The notes below the pieces were generated by a model. The model worked only from the letters and a program-made list of their open reading frames with translations, was not told the DNA's origin and did not search any database. The position numbers and the translations under genes were made by a program. From assembly GCA_950097015.1 (NCBI GenBank), contig CATNEN010000039.1, positions 8,572,501 to 8,636,500 on the forward strand: DNA of 64,000 nucleotides. The letters are read 5' to 3'. The DNA is from Macrostomum hystrix (Eukaryota > Platyhelminthes > Macrostomidae). Every line of letters starts with the position of its first letter. Position 1 is the stretch's first letter. Below are positions 51,833-63,539 of the stretch, one piece after another.

Positions 51833-52481
51833 CTGCGTTGGCAAATGGGACAATTCGATTTTTTATCATTGCAAAATAACTTGAACAACAAATGGCCTTC
51901 GTCACAGCCGCTGGTCCCGACTTTCACCTGTCCCAGGCTGAATATAACTTGGCCTAATTGGCTTCACTGATTGGTCGGTTGAGGCTCCCGCGCCTGCTTC
52001 CTCTTTTAGAGTTCTTTTGGGATCTTTTCGGCTTGGGATGAAAATAGGATCAGCAGATTTGGCTTTGAAGCTTTCAGCGCTCCTAGCTTCAGTTTAAAAG
52101 GCAGAATCTGCGAGATTTTCTATTCTCTCGCGCAAAGCCTTGAAAGGCTTCTTCCGCTGCTGCTGCTGCTGCTGCTCTTTCGAGGATTCTTCTCGCCACG
52201 CTCGAGTGCGCAATTTCGAAGTTGGGCGGGCATACTTTTCATGCGCCTAAGCCGTATTAGAGAGATCGCGGTGCTCTAACTCATTGGGAGATGGGACCTA
52301 AGTTGTTTGCTTGGATGCCGATGCCACAATCTTGGCAAAGCTGACTGCGAATTCCGATAAATTACTTAGCTGGCGTATAGGAAGCTTGAATGGCTTCAAA
52401 CGGCGAGATGGGATGAATGGATAAAAGTGAGGGATTGTGAGATAGAAAGGAGTCAGAGAAACAGATCAAAGAGACAGTTTA
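51833..52481. other. Upstream flank of Fat-like exon a
   Basis: No cadherin exon found. A (CTG)n run is at about 52152-52173. Confidence 0.5.
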
Positions 52482-52966
52482 GATATCGATCAGTTCGGAT
52501 ATCGATCGGTTCGGATATCGATCGGTCTGGATATCGATCGGTTTGGATATCGATCGGTTTGGATATCGATTGGTTTGGATATCGATTGGTTTGGATATCG
52601 ATCGGTTTGGATATCGATCAGTTCGGATATCGATCGGTTTGGATATCAATCGGTTTGGATATCGATCAGTTCGGATATCGATCAGTTCGGCTATCGATTG
52701 GTTTGGATATCGATGGGTTAGGAAATCGATCGGTTTGGATATCGATCGGTTTTGATATCGATGGGTTAGGAAATCGATCGGTTTGGATATCGATCGGTTT
52801 GGATATCGATCGGTTCGGATATCGATCGGTTCGGATATCGATTGGTTTGGATATCGATCGGTTTGAATATCGATCGGTTCGGATATCGATCGGTTTGGAT
52901 ATCGATCGGTTTGGATATCGATCGGTTCGGATATCGATCGGTTCGGATATCGATCGGTTTGAATAT
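52482..52966. repeat. 16-bp minisatellite with palindromic core
   Basis: About 30 copies of GGATATCGATCGGTTT; the core carries GATATC, ATCGAT and CGATCG palindromes. Confidence 0.97.
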
Positions 52967-53344
52967 CAATGTGGTTTTTTAAAATTAATTTTATTGCACT
53001 TTATTGCGTTTTTTAAGGAGTCACAAACCTTTTTTGTCTCAACAAAATGTGCTCCACTTTGACAATTAATGATATAATGCTCTTCAATGCCTTGCGTTTA
53101 AAAATTCTCAAATTTTCAATTTAACTCTAGGCTAGAAACTGATGAGGAGTTATTATCCAGGCAGTTTTTAGACAGTAATTATTTTATACTTAGCTTGCGG
53201 GAAGATTAGGAAAGCTGCAGAAAGTATCCTATATTAAAAAGCAGCAATTGCTTTTCAGGGATATAATTGTCAATTCAACAAGAATGTAGCTCGTAGTGTT
53301 AGAAACGGCAGTTAGAATGCAGCCACTGATTGCTAAAATTTACA
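52967..53344. other. Unique sequence between arrays
   Basis: AT-rich, no feature recognised. Confidence 0.4.
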
Positions 53345-53854
53345 TCTCAGGTAGGAGGAACTGAGATTCAGGTAGGAGGAACTGAGATTCAGGTAGGAGG
53401 AACTGAGATTCAGGTAGGAGGAACTGAGATTCAGGTAGGAGGAACTGAGATTCAGGTAGGAGGAACTGAGATTCAGGTAGGAGGAACTGAGATTCAGGTA
53501 GGAGGAACTGAGATTCAGGTACATGTAACTGAGATTCGGGTAGAAGGAGCTGAGATTCAGGTAGAAGGAACTGAGATTCATGTAGAAGAAACTGAGATTC
53601 AGGTAGAAGGAACTGAGATTCAGGTAGAAGTAACTGAGATTCAGGTACATGTAACTGAGATTCGGGTAGAAGGAGCTGAGATTCAGGTAGAAGTAACTGA
53701 GATTCAGGTAGAACTGAGATTCAGGTAGAAGGAACTGAGATTCAGGTAGAAGTAACTGAGATTCAGGTAGAAGGAACTCAGATTCAGGTAGAAGTAACTG
53801 AGATTCAGGTAGAAGGAACTGAGATTCAGGTAGAAGTAACTGAGATTCAGGTAT
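53345..53854. repeat. 21-bp minisatellite
   Basis: About 25 units of GGTAGGAGGAACTGAGATTC plus A, with GGTAGAAGTAAC variants in the second half and one shortened unit. Confidence 0.96.
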
Positions 53855-54749
53855 AGAATATTCACACAGAAACAATTGGGATGCAGATTAAAGGATAAAA
53901 GTTTATGGATTGTTTAATCAAGCTTCAGATTTAATGATTTATAATAGTACCACAAAAATAATTTATATTCAGTAATCATGAATATAAAAATTCACGCGCA
54001 GAATGGGGTTAAATTTAATAAAAAAGTTTTACCAAGAAGCAGCCAATAAAATTTAGTCGGCATTTTTCAATGCCATCAGCAAAGGGATAACTATTTCAGA
54101 ACATTCATTGAAAATCCCTAGTGGAGAAAATTTGGCCTTGTTTCCGAGGGGAAACTATATTATACAGCCCGTCTTTCGTGTGGTGGGGCGCAAGGCAGTT
54201 TTGTGCCGCAAAAAACTGCATATACTGACTGTACGGGTGGTCCTGCGATGAATATGTGAAGATGAAGATAAATTTAATGGCACTACCCTGGTACCACCAA
54301 ACTAAGTCAGAAAAAGCGGATAAACTTTGTCGGCTAACTGACTGAGGCAACTGACGCCGTTAATCCGATGCGTCTTCTCCGTTTTTAGTGCGTCTTGTAA
54401 TCCTTCCGGGTCAGTTGGTTTTGGTTTTGGTTTTAAGTGCTGCATAATTATGACTAATTATAGGAGCCTTAGGACGTAGGGGCGGTCTTTGTTGGGCTGA
54501 GCACTTATGTAGACAGAGATACTTGCAGAGGCTGGCAATCTTGGGTCTGAGAGAGAAAAGCAATAGACAGAAATAAATGTCCATGGACAATTTTGGAAAA
54601 CTCTGTTATTTCTTAGGAACTAAGGGAACTATTAAAAAACGTTGGATAACGTCATATAACTGGGATTAGTCAATGTTTGACTTAAAAATATGGGAGAAAA
54701 TAAATTATGGAATTGAGTTATGAAATTATACATACATGGACTTGGTACA
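53855..54749. other. Unique sequence between arrays
   Basis: No exon, RNA gene or element ends recognised. An open frame at 54105-54350 (-) has no recognisable content. Confidence 0.4.
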
Positions 54750-55250
54750 CAATTGGATATTGGATATTACCGACAATGGGATATAGTCTAAAATGGGATA
54801 TTTTTGACAATGGAATGTTATGGACAATAGGATATTATTGCCAATGGGATATAATGGACAAGGGAAAATTATCGAGAATGGGATATCATGGCCAATGGGA
54901 TATTATCGATAATGGGATATTATCGACAATAGGATATTATCGACAATGGGATATTATCGATAATGGGATATTATCGACAATAGGATATTATCGACAATGG
55001 GATATCATGGACAAAGGGATATTATCGACAATAAGATATCATGGACAATGGGATATCATGGACAATGGGATATCATGGACGATGGGATATTATCAAAATG
55101 GGCTATCATGGACAATGAGATATTATAGACAATGGGATATCATCGACAATGGGATATCATGGACAATGGGATATTATCGATAATTAAATGTTACGGACAA
55201 TGGGATATTATGGAGAATGTGATATTATCGACAATGGGAAATCATGGAAT
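54750..55250. repeat. 17-bp minisatellite
   Basis: About 28 imperfect units of ATGGGATATTATCGACA type, with GATATCATGG variants. Confidence 0.94.
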
Positions 55251-56009
55251 GTCGACTATGGAATATGAGATACGAGCGTATTATAAGATAAGGGATATCT
55301 TATAAGGGATAAAATACGGGATATCATAGAGTTTTATGGGATATGGCCTACGCAGAAAAGATGACAGTACCGATTTTTAGGAGAATTGAAAACATGGGAT
55401 ATTTCCGAAAAAAACAGGTCAAGTGTTTGGCCCCAGCGCATTTTCTGCCTTTGACAGGCGAATGCTAATATTGCGTAATCAGTGATGGCCCGAGTCAGGG
55501 CGAATTTTGATCCCAACGGCTACGAGCCATCCTTCCTGGGCCGCAGGTGTCGATTACGGGAAAATATCCCATCGCGGGCAGAGAACAGGAGATAACACGA
55601 GAATTCTGGGTGGGGTGGGATGGGGATTTCTTGGCGAGAGACTGTCAGAGAGGCTGGGAGGAATCAGCGGGAGAATTGTCTGGCTGACAGGCAGCTTCTG
55701 GTTGGATTGCTGGTCTCTGGGGGACTATTTACGCTTATGGGATAATTTCTTGGCTTTCATTTAGACAGGATCGCAAACAATCCGACCGATTTAGATTCCG
55801 TAAATGCTTTCATCCCATTGATTTAGAAGAAGAAAGTGAAATTTGCTATTTGTCTTCAGCAGAAGTACAAGCCAATACCAGGGTCGCATTCATGCAGCAT
55901 TTCAATGCGACTGCTAATTGACAGCATTGGAATGCATCTGGACCTGTTTTATGTACCTATTCAAGTATCTTTCAGGGAATGGACAGCAACAGGCCCATAA
56001 ACTGTCATG
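55251..56009. other. Unique sequence between arrays
   Basis: Nothing recognised with confidence. Confidence 0.4.
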
Positions 56010-56612
56010 GAATACTTCAGGCATTGGACTGCTGCATCCTCTGATACTTCAGGGAGTGGACTGCTGCATCCTCTGATACTTCAGGGAATGGACTGCTGCA
56101 TCCTCTGATACTTCAGGGAGTGGACTGCTGCATCCTCTGATACTTCAGGGAATGGACTGCTGCATCCTCTGATACTTCAGGCATTGGACTGCTGCATCCT
56201 CTGATACTTCAGGGAGTGGACTGCTGCATCCTCTGATACTTCAGGGAATGGACTGCTGCATCCTCTGATACTTCAGGGAGTGGACTGCTGCATCCTCTGA
56301 TACTTCAGGGAATGGACTGCTGCATCCTCTGATACTTCAGGGAGTGGACTGCTGCATCCTCTGATACTTCAGGGAGTGGACTGCTGCATCCTCTGATACT
56401 TCAGGGAGTAGACTGCTGCATCCTCTGATACTTCAGGGAGTAGACTGCTGCATCCTCTGATACTTCAGGGAGTAGACTGCTGCATCCTCTGATACTTCAG
56501 GGAGTAGACTGCTGCATCCTCTGATACTTCAGGGGGTGGACTGCTGCATCCTCTGATACTTCAGGGAGTGGACTGCTGCATCCTCTGATACTTCAGGCAT
56601 TGGACTGCTGCA
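56010..56612. repeat. 32-bp minisatellite (about 19 copies)
   Basis: Unit starts TGATACTTCAGGGAGTGGAC and ends TGCTGCATCCTC. Variants at the GGGAGT/GGGAAT/GGCATT site alternate. Confidence 0.97.
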
Positions 56613-57749
56613 AAGAACTGGAATTCAGAAATTAAGCAGGTAAAAGAACTCACCTTTGCCATTTGTCGCTGAGTTTCCAGACTTGGCAATGTGCTTGGTA
56701 GATTGGGTTCGTAGTAACTACCCAATCAACAGTTGCTGGGCATCGGTTAATTCATTGCGCTTTCATAGCTGTCAGTCAGTCAGCAAGCCTGTGTCTCTAG
56801 TCTACTAGAAGCAGGTGCAACACAGAACTATTTAAATGGTTGACACTCACAATGTCCAGCTTGTAGGGGATGAAACACTTTGGGGAGGGGCAGGGTAGTT
56901 TCTCACCTACTCAGGTCGCCTCGGCTCCTGTACCCTAAAAACTACTTAAAAGCTACACTAAGGCCCAGCTCTTTCCTCCAATTGTGTCTCTTTGTTCACG
57001 AGAAGCCCGTGCTTTTCATTTCACCCCTTAACCCGTTCCCCCTCTCTACCTTTCCCTACTTTTCTCTCCCTTTCCCAGGTCTATTCCCCCATTTATTTCG
57101 CCAGCCAATAGCGAATGGTCATTCTTTAGTCGCTAGGCCAATGTGCAGCAGAGCGGTTCCTCAATCTACGTCCAACAATCCTCGCTTCCCATTCTAATAT
57201 TCGACCTAAAGTCTGGCATGGACTATTGTGCAAAATGATTGACAGCTCACAGCTATCTTAACAGTGTATTTCCGAGAATGGCTTTTTTGTTATAATCTAG
57301 TAAGCTCTACGCGGATCAAAGACCTGACAATTGGCGGACACATGTCGGCGTCAATCATAGATAGGTTAAGAATCTGGCAGTTTACTATGCAGACTAGGGA
57401 AGAAGTTCCTTTTAGGGGCAAATTTCTGGACAATGGACTAGTATGCCGTGTTGGTCTTACATTTTTGTCAGTTGCGATGACGAGAGGAGAGAATGCCACG
57501 CGGGAAAAGAGAGAAAGAGAGAGAGAGTAGGAGACGCGAAAGAAAATGGACATTGTGTCTAGAACACCGCTTAGTAGGGAATATGCCAGGAGAGGTTTGA
57601 AGGTGACAAAAAATCGATAAAAGTGGCACGCGTGAGAACTGCTCTTCCATACCACTTTCTCTGCACGGCTTCCAACCTGCCTGATCTCTTGAGTTTTAGA
57701 AATCTGACAACATTCTGTAGAATCTACCCGCCTCTGTTTGTTATTTTTA
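56613..57749. other. Unique sequence
   Basis: No exon accepted. A weak reverse-strand splice-bounded segment at 56654-56717 is discussed among the rejected items. Confidence 0.4.
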
Positions 57750-58074
57750 ATAATAATAATAATTGCAGGAGGGCTGTGGGCAATGGCACATCATTTGGTG
57801 ACCCGCAGAAAGCAAGGAGGAAATTCTGTCCATTCCGTTGACTCCTGAGCACATACTCACGAAACATGTGCATCTGACCTGACTTTCAGGGTTGCATGGC
57901 GCATCTGAAGACTGCGTACGCCTGTTCAGTCCATGGACTGGGGGACGCCACACACACCCTCAATTACTCAGCTGATGCTGGTACTTGCTGAGGGACATAA
58001 ATTGTTCCTATGAAATCCAGAATCGAACCCCGACCTTCAAGTCGTGAGTCCGACACACTAACCACACGGCTACA
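57750..58074 (-). mobile_element. SINE-A fragment joined to a SINE-B copy
   Basis: 57750-57898 is the reverse of the SINE-A tail half (TAATAATAATAATTGCAGGA onward), truncated in the body. 57899-58074 is a nearly full reverse SINE-B, with CTGTTCAGTCCATGGACTGG at 57922-57941 and tRNA-like head ending CACACGGCTACAAG. Confidence 0.75.
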
Positions 58075-58894
58075 AGTTACGGTGTAGCATGTAATATAGT
58101 ATTTTTATCCTTCATTAAGCTACCTTGCATTAAATATGATAAAAAAGATGTCGTCTTTGTCTGTTTGTCCAATTAAGTGCATCAGATTTCCAAATCTGCA
58201 CTTGGCATATAGCGGCTTCGATGCGGACTTCTCTTACCTGGCAAAACAAAGACCAATAATATATGGAAATATTTTGCTTCTAAGTGACACCCCAACCCAG
58301 GGTTATTGTAACCAGCATAGCAACTAGCAAAGCTGGGGATCCTCCCCTAGTGCCACTTGCGCGAAGTTGAAGGTGAGGGGGGAAGCCGACAAAGACTGAA
58401 TTGTAACGGAGGGTCTTTGTTGCCATGCGCCAAGTTGTGCACCACGTGTTCACACATGGGTATAAGCGACTTGAACACGCTCACCTGACTGTTTATCTAC
58501 CTGGAAGCAGAAGTTTTTTACCTATTCTTTCCTGAGTTTTATTTGTCACGGAACAGTTGCGTAACACCTTTATGAATCCGAGCCTGGGGTCTGTCGGGAT
58601 AAAAAGTCCTAGCTTTTTCCCACGCGTCTGTCTGTCAGTGGCAGGTTATTTTATTGTATCAAAAAGTGTAGATTTTTTTAATTTGCGATATTAAGATTGA
58701 ATAGAAAAAGAGTGTCTTTTTCAATGGAATGGGAGAATGGCATCTTAAGAGTGTCGTCGAATAAGGTGAGGAGATAAGATCGATTATGTTAGACAGGGAT
58801 AGAAAACAATACTAACAATTTTAATTTGTCTTCAATGGAGAGTTGGCACAACAAAAATTTACTGTAGAACACACTTTAAGATTGGAGAGAGACA
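58075..58894. other. Unique sequence
   Basis: AT-rich; no gene or RNA recognised. Confidence 0.4.
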
Positions 58895-59194
58895 GACTGA
58901 GATGCAGGGAGAGTGAGAGAGATTGGCAAGAGATGCAGGGAGAGAGAGATTGGGAAGAGATGCAGGGAGAGAGAGAGATTGGGAAGAGATGCAGGGAGAG
59001 AGAGAGATAGGGAAAGAGATGCAGGGAGAGTGAGAGAGATAGGGAAGAGATGCAGGGAGAGTGAGAGAGATTGGGAAGAGGTGCAGGGAGAGTGAGAGAG
59101 ATAGGTAAGAGGTACAAGGAGAGTGAGAGAGATAGGGAAAGATGAAGGGAGAGAGATTGGGAAGAGATGCAGGGAGAGTGAGAGAGATAGGGAG
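58895..59194. repeat. 25-30-bp purine-rich minisatellite, left part
   Basis: About 11 units of GGGAAGAGATGCAGGGAGAG type. Interrupted by the LINE copy at 59195-60265; the right part is at 60266-60345. Confidence 0.92.
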
Positions 59195-60265
59195 GAGGCC
59201 AATCAGCCTGAAGGTGAGGGAGGACCTCCACTATGGTCCACTATGGAACACCCAGGAGGTCCACTGCTACACGGACGGATCCATGAAGGATGGCTCCGCT
59301 GGCTTCGGGGTCTGTATCCTAGTCAACGGACGTGTTGTCGCCACACACGCCCAACACACTGGAAATTCCTCGAGCGTTTTCCAGAACGAGGTCCTGGCCA
59401 TCAGCTCCTACGCTGCGGAGTTGAACGAGAAAAACATCTCAGGCAGGACTATCATCTTTCACTCGGACAGTCAGGCTGCTCTGCAAGCCCTCTGTCACAC
59501 CACCACAACCCCCCCGACAGTCTCCGACTGTGTCCGGCAGCTTAACAACCTGGCCGGTAAGAATAGCGTCAGACTTCAGTGGATACCAGGGAATGCCGGT
59601 TTTCCTGGAAACGAGCTTGCTGACTACCTTGCCAAGCAGGGAGGCGCCAGCTCTGCGCCGGGCCCCTCCCCCCGGCTCCGATTCCGAACACCGTCATCTA
59701 TCGTCATATTAATGACTGGGCCGCCAACCTCTATCTTACCCGATGGAGAAGCACCACTAACTGCCGCCAATCCAAAGCGGCAGTCTCAGTGCCATCCACT
59801 CGGCTCCGGAAGGTCCTTCTAAACCAGACCCGGAAGGACATCCGGGCCCTCACCTTGACCCTCACGGGCCATGGCTGCAACGCCAGGCACTGTTTCCTCC
59901 GAGGAGACCTCCGGAGCGAGCTGTGCCCGTTCTGCAACCTTGAGAACGAGGATGCCCTGCACTTCGTCTGTCACTGCCCTTTCTTTACCAGAAAGAGGCT
60001 TTATCACCTCGGACCAAACCCATCCATGGACGACGTTTGCAGATCCGAGAACATCCCGCGGCTCGTCCGGTTCCTAAGGGCTACCAGACGAGCATCTTTC
60101 TTCCCTAGTGAAGAGCAAGCTGCAGGAAGGACCGGCCACGGACCTCCCTGACTGGCCCCGCGCCATCGGCCGACTGCGGGTCTTTCAGGGATTAGCGGAA
60201 TGGGCGACCCCCGCCTCCTCGCTGTGTCCATCGGACCGCCCTGCAGATAAGTCAAGTAAGTCAAG
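59195..60265 (+). mobile_element. 5'-truncated LINE inserted in a minisatellite, frameshifted
   Basis: Second copy of the same LINE family. It keeps the complete RNase H: CYTDGSMKDGSAGFGV, an AAELNEKN segment with the catalytic Glu, FHSDSQAAL and GNAGFPGNELADYLAK, then the CPFCNLENEDALHFVCHCPF zinc motif. The frame is broken by a single-base length change in the C run at about 59668-59673; downstream coding resumes in another frame to 60151. Reverse transcriptase and endonuclease are absent. The 3' end, AAGTCAAGTAAGTCAAG, matches that of the copy ending at 50411, and the minisatellite resumes directly after it. Confidence 0.9.
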
Positions 60266-60345
60266 ATAGGGAAGAGGGGGGTGCAGGGAGAGTGAGAGAG
60301 ATCGGGAAGAGATGCAGGGAGAGAGATAGGGAAGAGATGTAGGTA
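60266..60345. repeat. Purine-rich minisatellite, right part
   Basis: Three units of the 58895-59194 array (GGGAAGAGATGCAGGGAGAG), cut off by the LINE. Confidence 0.88.
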
Positions 60346-60396
60346 GATGGCATAGGGACTGGTACAATAGAGACGTTTTGTTTGCCAGCTTCGCAG

Positions 60397-60576
60397 AACA
60401 GGTCTCCAGTTTCACTGGTATATGCAGACGGCAAGTTCAGTTTAATCAGTGTGCAAAACCCCTGCTATTATGTCAGACACGCCAATCCGGACCATGCAGA
60501 CGATCCAGACATTTTGTTGCCGTACGCCACCCACTTTTACTGCCCCCCCCAAAGAAAGCAAGAAAAACAAGCTTAG
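60397..60576 (+). CDS. Candidate exon with an AbfB-like motif
   Basis: A possible exon following GCCAGCTTCGCAG. The frame encodes PVSLVYADGKFSLISVQNPC, then YYVRHAN and LLPYATHF, resembling one subdomain of the AbfB beta-trefoil (pattern SLxSxNxPxYYxRHxN ... ATF), known from arabinofuranosidases and animal secreted proteins. No donor was settled, the frame stops at 60574-60576, and no neighbouring exon was found. It could be a single exon of a gene on the + strand, a pseudogene, or chance. Confidence 0.3.
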   Translation, partial: NRSPVSLVYADGKFSLISVQNPCYYVRHANPDHADDPDILLPYATHFYCPPQRKQEKQA

Positions 60577-61729
60577 ATGGGTACCTCATCGACTATTCTA
60601 GAAATTGTGTTTTTTCACTTTGAGGTCAAACCGATCGCGACAAGTCAGATTAGGTCGTGACCTGCGGGTTGTACACGCACACACACTCACACACACACAC
60701 ACACACTCACACACACACACACACTCACACACACACACACACACTCACACACACACACTCACACACACGTCACAACAGCTCGATTCCCTGAAAAGTATTC
60801 CCATCGTGTTCCCAACCGCCCTCCAGTTGTTCGCATCCCACTGCCAACACCCCGAAAACTCCCGGAAACGGGCTGCACCTCTTCTATGGAATGGAATCTA
60901 TATTTAGAGGCCCGACTGTTGCCCCCCCTTCGATCCGGTTGTTTGAAAACAAACCTTGCCAACGATTCAGTGATGGACAGTTCGAAAGTTCTGTACAGTA
61001 TTTTTGACCGTGAAACTGCAGTTGCCAAGCTAATTAATAGAGAGAACTGTATTGTATACACATGTATTGGGCGTTCAAATTAGACATTGTGGGGGCTGCG
61101 ATGTTAGGATTACGAGTTTAGTAAAAACGTGGGATTACGAGACCTTCTATTTCTCAGCAGGGATTTTTTAGTTGCTAAGTTGGTTCGATTTAGAATTTTA
61201 TGTTCATGGCAATGACATCACATCATTTGGTGACACTAGACCAGAGGCAATTCTTCCCATTCCGCAACGTGTGTCAGAAATATTCGATTATGAAAATTAG
61301 AATTTCGCAAGAGCGTATTTGTACTTTTGATGCCCTGAGCTGAGAGTTCATATAGTACGTTAGCTGGGCTCAATTCGAAACACATGGCTGATTGCGCCGC
61401 ATCAATCTGATGCAGATTTCTGAGCCCATCTGACAAAATTTCCAACTTCCAATCTTCATCTTCCAATCGCACACTATAATATTGGCAAGCTTTGGAACTC
61501 AAACCAGATGGAGGACCGGGACAGAGTTTGAGTAGCTCTAGATCTGGTCTAGCGGGTTTGAATGAATTGGTCTAGTTACCATGGACGCTAGCGTTATTAC
61601 TGCTTCTGCTCATTTACATACAGTACAAGGCTTTGAGCAGAAATGTACGAGTTCGGAAGTTTGATTGCTGCACAATGATATTGAGTGCTTATCGAAGACA
61701 ATACATTGAACTATGCAAAGAAGTTGAGA
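60577..61729. other. Unique sequence with a CA-repeat and a SINE-A fragment
   Basis: Contains the ACAC microsatellite at 60676-60769 and a short reverse SINE-A tail fragment at about 61208-61262. No other feature recognised. Confidence 0.5.
60676..60769. repeat. (AC)n microsatellite with ACTC interruptions
   Basis: About 47 CA/CT dinucleotides: ACACACACTCACACACAC type. Confidence 0.97.
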
Positions 61730-62668
61730 GGAGAGAGAGAAAGTAGAGAGAAAAAATATAATGGAGAGACAGAAGGTTAAGAGAAGGGAGAGAGGGGAGA
61801 GAGAATGGAGATAAGAAGGGAGGGGAGAGAGAATGGAGATAAGGAGGGAGGGGAGAGAGAATGGAGATAAGGAGAGAGGGGAGAGAAAAGGGAGATAAGG
61901 AGAGAGGGGAGAGAAAAGGGAGATAAGAAGAGAGGGGAGAGAGAATGGAGATAAGGAGAGAGGGGAGAGAAAAGGGAGATAAGGAGAGAGGGGAGAGAAA
62001 AGGGAGATAAGGAGAGAGGGGAGAGAGAATGGAGATAAGGAGAGAGGGGAGAGAAAAGGGAGATAAGGAGAGAAGGGAGAGAAAAAGGAGATAAGGAGAG
62101 AAGGGAGAGAAAAGGGAGATAAGAAGAGAGGGGAGAGAAAAGGGAGATAAGGAGAGAGGGGAGAGAGAATGGAGATAAGGAGAGAGGGGAGAGAAAAGGG
62201 AGATAAGGAGAGAAGGGAGAGAAAAAGGAGATAAGGAGAGAAGGGAGAGAAAAGGGAGATAAGAAGAGAGGGGAGAGAGAATGGAGATAAGGAGAGAGGG
62301 GAGAGAAAAGGGAGATAAGGAGAGAAGGGAGAGAAAAAGGAGATAAGGAGAGAAGGGAGAGAAAAGGGAGATAAGAAGAGAGGGGAGAGAAAAGGGAGAT
62401 AAGGAGAGAGGGGAGAGAGAATGGAGATAAGGAGAGAGGGGAGAGAAAAGGGAGATAAGGAGAGAAGGGAGAGAAAAAGGAGATAAGAAGAGAGGGGAGA
62501 GAGAATGGAGATAAGGAGGGAGCGGAGAGAGAATGGAGATAAGGAGGGAGGGGAGAGAGAAGGGAGAGAAAAGGGAGATAAGAAGAGAGGGGAGAGAGAA
62601 TGGAGATAAGGAGGGAGCGGAGAGAGAATGGAGATAAGGAGGGAGGGGAGAGAGAAGGGAGACAGTGG
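61730..62668. repeat. 28-bp polypurine minisatellite
   Basis: About 33 units of GGGGAGAGAAAAGGGAGATA type (28 bp), nearly pure A/G on the forward strand, with GGGGAGAGAGAATGGAGATA variants. Long reverse-strand frames (Ser/Leu/Pro-rich) are artefacts. Confidence 0.97.
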
Positions 62669-63539
62669 AAATGTTGGACAAGCAACATTCACCAGGTACA
62701 GGTGGTCCATGCTTAAAAGCCAGCCTGTCAAGGTGACAAATAGAGTAAGCCAGACGCAGACAAAACTAATCGAGGCTGCCGCACCCACCATGCAGCCACT
62801 GCATGACAGCCTCTGTCCAGCCTCCAAGCAGGAAGTCAGACAAATAATTCTGCAATCTGGGCTAGAGGGCACTATCTGCATTTGTTGTTGGGTCAGGAGA
62901 TGCGACAGAAGCGATGACGACTTTGGCGGCAGCTGCTTGCAGACTAATATAGGAACAGTATGCGAGGGTCTCCGGTCATTATCCGGGTTGCAAATCAGTA
63001 ATTTAGTATCCGAGACTGCAATATTCCTGGCCATATCCCGCACATCACTATACTGTCTGTTGTAAAGCCCTGAGTGTTAATCTATGCCCGCTTTGCAATT
63101 AAGCCAGCAATGTCTAGCCTAGAATTGTCGAACACGCAGCCATCCCTCTGACTCTTGAGCACACACTTTCGACAGGCAGCGTACACTCTCACTGTGATTT
63201 TGTGACATTTTTATGGAACTATAGCTAATTGCCAAGCTATAATTCAACCAATAAACAGGTATACGACCATGCAAGTGTCAGTCGGTAATCGATAAGTTTT
63301 TATGATGCAGCAAGGTTAGCGAAGGTCACAGCGGGTCAGGTGACTGAGTTCTAAGTACTGGCTGTCGCTGCATAAATAGATAACACCTCAGCTTGATAGG
63401 TGCGAAACTGTCAATTTATTGATAGATGCCAATGTTGCAACAAATTACTCACTTACTTGCATGTAATTAAGATAGACAACAAATTGCTAAAAAATATATT
63501 TTAACTCAAGCTAGATATCCGCCGATTCTAAGTTGAAAT
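62669..63539. other. Unique sequence with a SINE-A fragment
   Basis: A reverse SINE-A fragment may lie at 63148-63206. Both strands are open at 62690-63043, but no domain is seen in either frame. Confidence 0.4.

Noticed and set aside
56654-56717. Upstream Fat-like mini-exon (-), encoding HIAKSGNSATNGK before a GTGAGT donor
   Set aside because: The phase fits exon a, and ATNGK is slightly cadherin-like, but the acceptor is poor and the conserved aspartates are missing.
56851-56884. Short reverse-strand exon reading FIPYKLDI before GTGAGT
   Set aside because: Too short, with no clear acceptor or family match.
61610-63043. Ser/Leu/Pro-rich membrane-like protein (-)
   Set aside because: Most of it is the polypurine array read in reverse; the non-repeat part at 62690-63043 has no recognised domain and is open on the other strand too.
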